A stretch of 64,000 bases of DNA, from contig NZ_JANJGU010000003.1 in NCBI RefSeq assembly GCF_024626525.1, positions 307,323 through 371,322 on the forward strand, given 5' to 3'. The stretch comes from Lederbergia panacisoli. Lineage in GTDB: Bacteria; Bacillota; Bacilli; Bacillales; Bacillaceae_C. This document shows, one piece after another, positions 57,558-64,000 of this stretch (positions are counted from its first letter, which is position 1; every line of letters starts with the position of its first letter). The translations under genes were made by a program, and so were the position numbers. Under the pieces are notes generated by a model. That model saw only the letters and a program-made list of their open reading frames with translations. It did no database searches and was not told the origin of the DNA.

Positions 57558-57638
57558 TTTCTAGAGGTGGGGGGAATTGATGATATATTTGAAATAATTG
57601 ATGAAAATGGGGATGGGATTGATGAGAGTTGGATTGTT
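57558..57638 (+). repeat. 21-bp periodic array (forward), three to four units
   Basis: AATTGATGATATATTTGAA, AATTGATGAAAATGG and GATTGATGAGAGTTGG, 21 bases apart, directly after hairpin copy 8. Confidence 0.75.
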
Positions 57639-57746
57639 ATCCAGCAAATCGAAAAGAATCATGTTTCTTGGTAGTTGTCTGAAATTCAACATGCAGAAAT
57701 GTTCCATCCTCAAATAGGTATAACGTATCGGCTTTGTCATCTTTTT
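57639..57746 (-). pseudogene. Fragment of an Rpn-family nuclease gene
   Basis: About 108 bases match 59255-59365 inside the complete Rpn gene with few substitutions. On the reverse strand they encode DKADTLYLFEDGTFLHVEFQ and TTTKKHDSFRFAG, including the Glu-x-Gln active-site strand. Both ends run straight into repeat arrays, so the rest has been lost. Confidence 0.8.
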
Positions 57747-57759
57747 TCCATTTGGTAGG

Positions 57760-57950
57760 TGTTGGAGGATGGATATATTTGGATAATTGAGGATGATCTG
57801 GCGGGGATTGAGGCAGATTTTGATTAATTGTGGCGGTAGGGGTGGGATTGAGGCACTTTCTGATTTTATGTGGCAAAGAGTAATTAATTGAGGGGGATTG
57901 AGCAATAATTGAGGCACTTGGTATCTGTAACAGATTGAGGCATTACCTTT
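57760..57950. repeat. Second-type array, core GATTGAGGCA / TTAATTGAGG
   Basis: GATTGAGGCAGATTTTGATTAA and similar words recur about every 20-21 bases with more irregular spacing than the GATGAA arrays. The same core is found at 58395 and 60710. Confidence 0.65.
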
Positions 57951-57980
57951 CCATTAAGAACCCCCCCAATTTGGAGGGTA

Positions 57981-58154
57981 CTATAAGTGTTTAGTTTTAT
58001 TATCTTTTATGAAATCTAACACCAAATTGTGGTTTTTCTTACGTTCTTCATCGGTTTCCTCGGGACCATCGGCAAAAACACCGTTTGTCGATTCCTCCGC
58101 TAGATCATATAGTTCATCCTGTCTGGAAGTGATACGGCTTTGATTTTTAACCAT
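57981..58154 (-). CDS. 57-residue acidic small protein, unknown function
   Basis: On the reverse strand, an AAAGGAGTG site lies about ten bases before the ATG at 58154. The product opens MVKNQSRITSRQDELYDLAE and ends FIKDNKTKHL, with an acidic middle (GPEETDEERKK). It has no signal peptide. A G/C-rich hairpin (CCCTCC/GGGGGG, about 57958-57981) follows. I do not recognise the family; the ribosome binding site and clean frame support a real gene. Confidence 0.6.
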   Translation of the reverse strand: MVKNQSRITSRQDELYDLAEESTNGVFADGPEETDEERKKNHNLVLDFIKDNKTKHL

Positions 58155-58233
58155 GTATAGTCACACTCCTTTATATTAAGTATAACTGAATGAGGCGACG
58201 TGAAGCAATTGCGTTAACCCACTTATCATTACT

Positions 58234-58604
58234 CTAAACAATAACATCACCTCTATTAAGTTTATGGAAATTTTTATTATTCTCCCATAGTGTCGACGTC
58301 TAGTGATTGGGGAGATAAAAGGTAATGATTTGGAAAAAGTCGCAGGCATGCGACTTTTAACCTTTTAAAGGTTTTTGGATATTTGTAGTAGTGCAGGCTA
58401 TGATTGAGGCAGGTTCCGGTTAATTGCGGGAGAGTTGGTAGTGATTGAGGCGGGTTTTGATTAATTGGGGTAGATAGCCAAGGATTGAGGCTGGCTCTAG
58501 TTAATTGAGGATGTTTCGGATAGGATTGAGGCACTTTCCAGTTAATTGAGGGAGTTCTGGGATTTGTAAAATAAAGAAATAAAAAAAGTCGCGGGTTCGC
58601 GACT
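58234..58604. repeat. Long direct repeat, copy A (leader + hairpin + GAGG array + hairpin)
   Basis: It matches 60546-60932 in order: AACAAT...ATCACCTCTATTAA, GTCTAG.GATTGGGGAGATAA, hairpin, four GATTGAGGCA/TTAATTGAGG units, GTTCTGGGA, and a second hairpin. On the reverse strand it still carries a GAGGTGAT ribosome site and a TTG-TTT-AGA start like the NERD gene, but the frame ends after about 21 codons. It is therefore a decayed copy of the NERD gene's leader. Confidence 0.75.
58334..58360. repeat. GTCGCG-type hairpin, copy 9
   Basis: GTCGCA 58339-58344, loop GGCA, TGCGAC 58349-58354: a compensated base change keeps the stem. Confidence 0.85.
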
Positions 58605-58609
58605 TTTAT
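58583..58609 (-). terminator. GTCGCG hairpin, copy 10, terminator of the Rpn gene
   Basis: GTCGCG 58588-58593, loop GGTT, CGCGAC 58598-58603, with a run of seven A (T on the reverse strand) beyond, directly after the Rpn stop. Confidence 0.8.
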
Positions 58610-59520
58610 CTATTTTGAATTTCTTTATAAATCTTTTCGACTTCACTTTCGCTAAAATTACCTTTTTTAATTAGTCTCTCAATGGATTGTTGCGAATCTC
58701 CATCTTTTATTGCATCCATCAAGAGTTCCTTTAGGAGTTCTTTTTGCTCTACTTTACTACGTTCATAATGCCATTGGTTAAATTGTTTTTGAATATCTTC
58801 CTTTATAATATCCATCTGTTTTAAAACCTCCCATATTCTTTTTCGACCATGTTCACTCAAATATTTCCTTACAAGGATGAAAAGAGTTCCCGTTAATTTC
58901 GCCTTCTCGGATTCATCCGATAATTCCAGAATATCTCTGACGACAAGAATTGCGTCGTTTTCAATATCTTCCTTATTGGTGTTAAAGAGTGGTTTGTAAA
59001 GTATAACCATTTTCTCTTCATCGGTTAATTTGACCTCGGGGTTTTGGCGAATTTTATCTATGATCTGAATATAAGATTCTTCTTGTTTGATCTCGTTGAG
59101 AAATACTGTGTCGTGATGATAGTGAATGGCTCCTATATCAAATGAAGAATTGACAGAACTCCTTTTAATATGAGGGGCGTATATCACTACGCTTTTAAAA
59201 GTAAATGTTGAAAAACGTTTATCATCCTTATATTTATTATACAATCCAAAAACATATCCAGCAAATCGAAAAGAATCATGTTTCTTGGTGGTTGTCTGAA
59301 ATTCAACATGCAGAAATGTGCCATCCTCCAATAGGTATAACGTATCAGCTTTGTCATCTTTTGTTGTTACATCTGGTAAATCAGTAGACAATACTTCCCG
59401 CACTTTTGCTGTTTCGTAGGAAAGGGCTTTAAGTGGGAACTGCCCAACCATTTTTTCAGCCATAAATCTTTGTACAATATCAATGCTATTGTTATGAATT
59501 TTTATATGATCCCGATTCAT
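58606..59520 (-). CDS. Rpn-family recombination-promoting nuclease / PD-(D/E)XK transposase-like protein
   Basis: 304 residues, with GGAGAGG before the ATG. The N-terminal part (about 50-150) is the PD-(D/E)XK core: DKADTLYLLEDG then FLHVEFQ, the Asp and Glu-x-Gln of the active site. The C-terminal half is helical with charged repeats and ends in a small helical region (QSIERLIKKGNFSESEVEKI) common in this family. Rpn proteins are DNA endonucleases linked to recombination, often called transposases. A truncated copy lies at 57639, and the window's right edge opens a gene with a similar start. It is surrounded by repeat arrays, which may be connected with its activity. Confidence 0.82.
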   Translation of the reverse strand: MNRDHIKIHNNSIDIVQRFMAEKMVGQFPLKALSYETAKVREVLSTDLPDVTTKDDKADTLYLLEDGTFLHVEFQTTTKKHDSFRFAGYVFGLYNKYKDDKRFSTFTFKSVVIYAPHIKRSSVNSSFDIGAIHYHHDTVFLNEIKQEESYIQIIDKIRQNPEVKLTDEEKMVILYKPLFNTNKEDIENDAILVVRDILELSDESEKAKLTGTLFILVRKYLSEHGRKRIWEVLKQMDIIKEDIQKQFNQWHYERSKVEQKELLKELLMDAIKDGDSQQSIERLIKKGNFSESEVEKIYKEIQNR

Positions 59521-59574
59521 ATGATCCTCTCCAATTTCCGTTGATTTCTATTTTTCTTTATTGCACGCCCCGCC

Positions 59575-60555
59575 CTATTTCTTATGTATTAATACTGATA
59601 AATCATAAACTCTACCTTTCGTCGTACCGGTATAAGGTAGATTTAATGCAGTAAGAAGATCCCTTGCTGTGTAACGGGAATCAAGATGTAAAAACCAGCG
59701 GCATCGTTGGTTGGTGATGGTGGTTCCGATGAGGAGGGCGTAATCGCGTAGTGCTTCAATATGTGCGGTTTTCGAAGTTAAGGAGCATAAGGAACATTTC
59801 CATTTTCCTATTAACCTTTTTATTCCTAGGTGGCGGCATTTGGGACAGTGGACACCGGGTAATACCTCATCCGGACGCACGTTTAAGAATTTCAAAACGT
59901 CAAATGTTTCAGGGGTGTTTTGGTTAATAAGCATGTTCGCTAGCCTTGATAAATCTGGTTTGGAGATATAACGCTTTTGATGTTTTTCCTCAAACTCTGA
60001 AATTTTTTCGTAAATGGAGCCGGCACGAATGATGTGGCGGTAATCATCTGGATTTCCTTTTACTTCAATGATGGTATTTGGATCACTGATGACAACAAGG
60101 GGATCGAGCGGAGGGATGGGAAAGCCATGTTGATGAAGCCAATGTCTTATTTGAAGGCAGTGCCTTTGCACCTGAACTGTTGGATCTTCATAGGCTTGAC
60201 GTTTTCCATCAAGTGATTCATGAATCATCTGGCCAAATACCTTATCAAAAGTGAGTTTCCCTTTGTGGGCTTTAATTTCAATGGGTGTTAGGAAGTTGGG
60301 GAAAAGGGAGAGTGTGTCGGTTTGAAAATAGAATCCGATGTGATTTGGCAGGCGGAGGCCGTTAAGAATGGAGCATTCTTTTCCGTGTAAAAAAGATAAA
60401 TGGTAATCTACCGATTTTTCACCTTCGTATCCTGATGTGCGTGTGTTCATCTCTTGTTGGAGCAACGGTTGGCATTGGTGCCGTCTAGGGATTCTTCCGG
60501 ATGCGGCTTCAAGTTTGACCAATTTGATGGGCTTGGTCCGTTTTAATCTAAACAA
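59575..60555 (-). CDS. NERD-domain nuclease-related protein with zinc-ribbon-like region
   Basis: 326 residues; TTG start eight bases behind GAGGTG. Residues about 40-150 match a NERD domain: GYEGEKSVDYHL, then FQTDTLSLFP and PIEIKAHKG, giving the Glu, Asp and Glu-x-Lys pattern of its nuclease fold. A CPKCRHLG...WKCSLCS segment (about 238-260) is a candidate zinc ribbon, and the end may be a small DNA-contact domain. NERD proteins are thought to process DNA, but few are characterised. The gene lies head-to-tail with the Rpn gene, and its leader is duplicated at 58234. Confidence 0.75.
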   Translation of the reverse strand: MFRLKRTKPIKLVKLEAASGRIPRRHQCQPLLQQEMNTRTSGYEGEKSVDYHLSFLHGKECSILNGLRLPNHIGFYFQTDTLSLFPNFLTPIEIKAHKGKLTFDKVFGQMIHESLDGKRQAYEDPTVQVQRHCLQIRHWLHQHGFPIPPLDPLVVISDPNTIIEVKGNPDDYRHIIRAGSIYEKISEFEEKHQKRYISKPDLSRLANMLINQNTPETFDVLKFLNVRPDEVLPGVHCPKCRHLGIKRLIGKWKCSLCSLTSKTAHIEALRDYALLIGTTITNQRCRWFLHLDSRYTARDLLTALNLPYTGTTKGRVYDLSVLIHKK

Positions 60556-60653
60556 TTCAATATCACCTCTATTAAATTTTTGGAACTTTCTATTACTTTA
60601 CTATAGTTGGTGTCGAAGTCTAGGGATTGGGGAGATAAAAGATAATGATTTGG

Positions 60654-60680
60654 AAAAAGTCGTGTTCCAGCGACTTTTAA
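60654..60680. repeat. GTCGCG-type hairpin, copy 11 (imperfect)
   Basis: GTCGTG 60659-60664, loop TTCC, AGCGAC 60669-60674. Confidence 0.65.
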
Positions 60681-60904
60681 CCTTATAAAAGGTTTGGAGA
60701 ATAAATATGGGATTGCTGCCTGGGATTGAGGCAGATTCTGGTTAATTGAGGGGGAGTTGGTAGCGATTGGGGCATATTCTATTTAATTGGGGAAGATAGG
60801 CGAGAAATGGGGCATATTCTAATTAATTGTTGAAGTTTCGGCTAGGATTGAGGCACTTACCAGTTAATTGAGGCAGTTCTGGGATAGGAAATATAAAGAA
60901 ATGA

Positions 60905-60931
60905 AAAAAGTCGCGGACCCGCGACTTTTCT
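60905..60931. repeat. GTCGCG hairpin, copy 12
   Basis: GTCGCG 60910-60915, loop GACC, CGCGAC 60920-60925, flanked by A- and T-runs. Confidence 0.85.
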
Positions 60932-61000
60932 CCGCCTAAGATGGGGATGATTGATAGGCTCGGTGAGCATTTTTTTGCTGATAATCTCCACTATATAAAA

Positions 61001-61033
61001 TGGAAAAAGGAATGAGTGCGAGCACTCATTCCA
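61001..61033 (-). terminator. Terminator of the 745-residue secreted protein gene
   Basis: GGAATGAGTG pairs with CACTCATTCC around four bases, and on the reverse strand runs into TTTTTCC. It lies 15 bases after the stop. Confidence 0.85.
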
Positions 61034-61046
61034 ATAAATAGTAAAG

Positions 61047-63284
61047 TTATTTCTTCTCCGCTTTATATGAAACGGCAGTCTTAGCACTTTCAGTCATATT
61101 CGTCCTTGATAAGGTGACGTAGACTTTCCCTGACTTTGTTCCTAATTGCTTGATTGAAACTTTCAATGTAGAGCTAGTTGCTTTTTTAGACTGGATCAAA
61201 AGTTTGCCTTTTGAATTATAGACTTTCACCACATCGTTTTTCTTTAAGCCTTTAACAGTGATGGTATCTGCCTTCTTTTTATTATTCACGACTGTAACAT
61301 TTTTAGCGCTGATTTTAGGAGAAACAGCTTTTTCGGCCTTATATGAAACGGCGATCTTAGCACTTTCGCTCATATCTGTTCTTGTTAGTGTGACGTAAAC
61401 CTTTCCGGATTTAGTGCCTAGTTGTTTGATGGAAAGTTTCATAGTAGAGCTAGTAGCCTTTTTTGATTTGATAAAAAGTTTGCCTTTTGAATTATAGATT
61501 TTTACAATATCGTTCTTCTTTAAACTTTTAACTGTGATAGTGTCTGCCTTGCTCTTATTATTCACTACCGAAACATTTTTGGTGCTGATCTTAGGTGAGA
61601 CAACCATTGAGACTTTAATATTTTTGGCTGCGCTCACTCGGCCTTTTGAATCCGTTACATAGAATGAAAGGGTCGTTCCGGCTTTTTGTTTCGGAACCGT
61701 CATTGTGAAGGTGCCTTTACTTGTTGATTTAACTTCTTTAATCTTTTTGCTTCCAACTTTCATGGTGACCGTTGAACTTGCCTTCGCTTTACCGGTAATT
61801 TTAGTTGTAAAATTATTTACTGCATTGACAGTTGGTATTTGCGGGCGATTCGTTAATAATGGATCTTTAATAATGACTGCGTGTGAATTGGATGGCTTAG
61901 TATGCTTCACCTTGAAAGTAACATATTTGGTCTTTGAAGGAACGTTTACAATGACATTCTGAGTTGTCGTTTTATTATCGAATGTCTTTGAATAAGCAAC
62001 TTTATTATCCATTAAGATATATACAGTCGATTTCCCTCTATCACCGGTTCTCCACTTATTATCAAGCGATATTTTCGTTTCTAATGTTGGGTGGTTATAA
62101 TCCCCTATATAAACTTTTGCATACGTTTCATTATCATAACTATAGTTAGGAGTTAATCCAAAACCTTTAGCTGCTAGACTTCCCTCCGACATTTGAAATG
62201 CTAGACTTCCCCAGGCTCCTTCATAGTAGCGGGCTCCTTCAGAAACTTTTAAATCATATAATGAAACCGTGTCATCAGCAGGTAATGCTTGCAGGCTATT
62301 CGTTAATACAGGATTATCGAAAACGACACGATGATTTCCTTGATTTCCTTTTTCGTACACTGCATAAAAAGTTATAGACTTGGTTCCTTTAGGAAGGCGT
62401 AATTTTAAATTTTGAAGGGGTGTAGTATTAGTGAACGTTTTGGAATATAGCTGGACATTGTCAGCATATATAATGACTTCCGTCTTTCCTAAATCACCAG
62501 TTGTCCATTTTTTATCCAATGAAACGGTAGTTTCCAGTGTCGAATAGGAATAATCGGAAACCTTATACTCTCCCCAAACCTTTGATGTGTATGAGTAGCC
62601 TGGTGAAAGACCGAATCCTTTCCCAATAAGATGACCATCCGACTTCTCTAACGGTTGACCAGTGCCTCCACTCCAAGCATCTTTATAAAAATCCTTTGAG
62701 GTTGCTACTCCAATGTCATTTAATGCAAGTTGATTTACCTTGTTGGATGCTTTCAAACTATTTGTCAGTCTAGCATTACCAAAAATGGCTCCGTGCGATC
62801 CTTGGGAACCTTTCGTCATAACCGCATGGAGAGATATGTATTTTGTGCCAGTAGGTATTTGTACTTTTACATTTTCAGGCTTTGTTGTATTGGTGAATGT
62901 TTTGCTATAAAGCTTTGCACTATCAGCATAAATAACAAATTCCGTTTTTCCTCTATCTCCACCCTTCAATTGATTATCAATAGAGAGGGTTGCTTCAAAG
63001 GTCGTATATTTATAATCTTCGACTTTAAAGTTTGCATACATATTATAATTATAAGAATAGTTTGGCTTGAAACCTACACCAGTAGGAATAACGTTGCCTG
63101 TTGTATCTTCAAAACTACTAGAACGGCTCCATCCATCAAAATAGGCATCACCACTACTACTGCTAGTCATTAAGTCTCTAGTTAAATATTGAACGGATGC
63201 TGCTTCTGTTTTACTTGGTACAACTGGAATTACTGATAATACTAGTAAAAATAATGTGAAAAATAAAAAAAGCTTCCTTTTCAT
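61047..63284 (-). CDS. Secreted protein with three NPCBM-like modules and Lys-rich repeats
   Basis: 745 residues from ATG 63284; a TTG one codon earlier is equally well spaced from AGGGG. Signal peptide LFLFFTLFLLVLSVIPVV. Three repeats of about 150 residues (about 35-185, 190-335, 340-480) each contain SYxY...Y..Y.YxTxE and GDRGKTEFVIYAD or similar, plus YSKTFTNTT, resembling NPCBM-type sugar-binding modules. One Ig-like repeat follows (about 490-570), then two about 90-residue repeats (SPKISTKNVSVVNN, ...KIYNSKGKLFIKSKKATSST). No enzyme domain is seen. It is probably a wall-associated carbohydrate-binding protein. Confidence 0.75.
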   Translation of the reverse strand: MKRKLFLFFTLFLLVLSVIPVVPSKTEAASVQYLTRDLMTSSSSGDAYFDGWSRSSSFEDTTGNVIPTGVGFKPNYSYNYNMYANFKVEDYKYTTFEATLSIDNQLKGGDRGKTEFVIYADSAKLYSKTFTNTTKPENVKVQIPTGTKYISLHAVMTKGSQGSHGAIFGNARLTNSLKASNKVNQLALNDIGVATSKDFYKDAWSGGTGQPLEKSDGHLIGKGFGLSPGYSYTSKVWGEYKVSDYSYSTLETTVSLDKKWTTGDLGKTEVIIYADNVQLYSKTFTNTTPLQNLKLRLPKGTKSITFYAVYEKGNQGNHRVVFDNPVLTNSLQALPADDTVSLYDLKVSEGARYYEGAWGSLAFQMSEGSLAAKGFGLTPNYSYDNETYAKVYIGDYNHPTLETKISLDNKWRTGDRGKSTVYILMDNKVAYSKTFDNKTTTQNVIVNVPSKTKYVTFKVKHTKPSNSHAVIIKDPLLTNRPQIPTVNAVNNFTTKITGKAKASSTVTMKVGSKKIKEVKSTSKGTFTMTVPKQKAGTTLSFYVTDSKGRVSAAKNIKVSMVVSPKISTKNVSVVNNKSKADTITVKSLKKNDIVKIYNSKGKLFIKSKKATSSTMKLSIKQLGTKSGKVYVTLTRTDMSESAKIAVSYKAEKAVSPKISAKNVTVVNNKKKADTITVKGLKKNDVVKVYNSKGKLLIQSKKATSSTLKVSIKQLGTKSGKVYVTLSRTNMTESAKTAVSYKAEKK

Positions 63285-63322
63285 CAATAGTTTATCCCCT
63301 TTATATTTATATATTTAATAGA

Positions 63323-63351
63323 ATTATAATCCTTTCGATACAGATGAACAA
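63323..63351 (-). promoter_or_regulatory. SigA-type promoter of the secreted NPCBM-like gene
   Basis: On the reverse strand: TTGTTC, 17-base spacer, TATAAT, about 38 bases before the start codon. Confidence 0.5.
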
Positions 63352-63496
63352 GAAAAATTTACCAAATGTATGAATCTTCCGTACTAAGATAATAATTTTG
63401 GAGAAACGAGGGCTGAACACTATTCTCCTTCTAGCGGAGGGATTGTTGAAAAGTCAGAGTAGAATTGATAAGTTGCAGAATGGTAACTTTAAACAA

Positions 63497-63523
63497 AAAA
63501 AGCCGCAGGTGCGCGACTTTTTA
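63497..63523. repeat. GTCGCG-type hairpin, copy 13 (imperfect)
   Basis: GCCGCA 63502-63507, loop GGTG, CGCGAC 63512-63517. Confidence 0.55.
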
Positions 63524-63807
63524 CTATCTAGCTATTTTCATTTTGTGGTAATTATATTTTTTTCGGTGATGAACGAATTTATAGGATTGATATGGTCCCT
63601 CAACACGCAATTTTTTTGATCTTTGATTATGGTAAAATGCCCAAATAATGTGAAAAGTCTTCATAGCAATATCCCTACCTTTATAAAAACATCCTTCTTC
63701 TTATTATATAGTACTTTAGATATATTTCAATTGTAATTTTTTTACTTGAAATAGTGACTTTAATACCAGATTCGAGGAAGGGCCTTAGGATAAGTGTGGG
63801 TACTTAG

Positions 63808-63880
63808 GATTGGTGAAAGTTTAAGTGGGATTGATGAAACTATTGCTTTGATTGGTGAGAGTGTAGGTAGAATTGGATGT
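63808..63880 (+). repeat. 21-bp periodic array (forward), three to four units
   Basis: GATTGGTGAAAGTTTAAG, GATTGATGAAACTATTG and GATTGGTGAGAGTGTAGG, each 21 bases after the last. Confidence 0.8.
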
Positions 63881-63952
63881 AGTATAAATAGTGGACGACA
63901 GAATTGACGTATGTTTAAATCATAAATAACATACAAAAGGGCGTGTTTCCAC

Positions 63953-64000
63953 ATGGCAACGTACAAATCTTATGATGCAGTATTTAAAGAGTATGTCACA
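63953..64000 (+). CDS. Start of a gene cut by the window edge, probably Rpn-type
   Basis: ATG 63953 follows AAGGG by about 11 bases and opens MATYKSYDAVFKEYVT to the end of the window. The YDAVFKEY wording resembles the N-termini of Rpn/PD-(D/E)XK transposase-like proteins, but 16 residues are too few to be sure. Confidence 0.45.
   Translation, partial: MATYKSYDAVFKEYVT

Larger units (their letters stand above)
60546..60932. repeat. Long direct repeat, copy B
   Basis: The intact counterpart of copy A, holding the ribosome site and first codons of the NERD gene, hairpin copy 11, a GATTGAGGCA/TTAATTGAGG array and hairpin copy 12. Copies A and B bracket the Rpn and NERD genes. Confidence 0.75.
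63352..63952. other. 600-base gap: hairpin copy 13 and a short 21-bp array, otherwise nothing recognised
   Basis: AT-rich sequence. It contains hairpin copy 13 near 63502 and array units at about 63808-63880. An open frame at 63398-63619 has no ribosome site and crosses the hairpin. Confidence 0.5.

Noticed and set aside
57561..57917. Reverse frames of 118 and 79 codons
   Set aside because: They join array sequence with the Rpn fragment; the only gene-like part is the fragment listed as a pseudogene.
16831..63880. CRISPR arrays
   Set aside because: Units are 21 bp with a short variable core and no long conserved repeat alternating with unique spacers; no cas genes are present.

Overview
The window looks like chromosomal DNA of a low-GC Gram-positive bacterium, most likely Bacillaceae (Bacillus sensu lato). 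Supporting signs are AT-rich coding sequence, strong AGGAGG-type ribosome binding sites, several TTG/GTG starts, a teichoic-acid export pair (TagG/TagH), CDP-glycerol/CDP-ribitol polymerases, SH3b autolysins, and secreted Lys-rich Ig-like repeat proteins. I had only the sequence, so family names rest on motifs and not on searches.

Layout. 1-14.1 kb is a wall teichoic acid locus: the 3' part of a glucosaminidase autolysin, a CDP-glycerol phosphotransferase, TagG, TagH, a TPR/alpha-beta-hydrolase protein, TarI, TarJ, two more polyol-phosphate transferases, and an ATP-grasp protein. 14.1-21.0 kb holds a 48-residue protein, a secreted M14 carboxypeptidase, an SH3 gene interrupted by an in-frame amber codon, and a secreted subtilase with FlgD-like Ig repeats. 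21.2-25.0 kb is a tight four-gene operon (IspD/TarI-like cytidylyltransferase, short-chain dehydrogenase, two CDP-polyol phosphotransferases) that looks like a second CDP-ribitol-type route. 25.3-32.2 kb has a second SH3/glucosaminidase autolysin and a 1167-residue fusion of a CDP-glycerol phosphotransferase with a GT4 glycosyltransferase split by four GW/SH3-like modules.

33.7-57.4 kb encodes five giant or medium secreted proteins: a metallophosphatase-GH8 fusion, a 2074-residue Ig-repeat protein, an M30-like metalloprotease, and two Ig-repeat proteins. All five end in the same Lys-rich Big_6-type module. None has an LPXTG signal, so binding to anionic wall polymer is a plausible anchoring mode. 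57.4-64 kb carries an Rpn-family nuclease, a NERD-domain nuclease-like protein, remnants of both, a 57-residue small gene, another secreted repeat protein, and the first codons of what may be a second Rpn-type gene.

The strongest unexplained signal is non-coding. Nearly every long intergenic gap from 16.8 kb onward contains arrays with an almost exact 21-bp period. The core is ATTGATGAA or ATTGGTGAA on one strand, TTCATCAAT or TTCACCAAT on the other. They are commonly bordered by a GTCGCG-NNNN-CGCGAC hairpin, of which I count 13 copies. In one frame the arrays translate to 7-residue repeats (I-D/G-E-x-x-x-x) broken by stops. A GC-rich segment at 48.7-48.9 kb sits between two such arrays and folds on paper into a three-way junction. 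I regard the arrays, the hairpins and this structured element as the best candidates for something undescribed.
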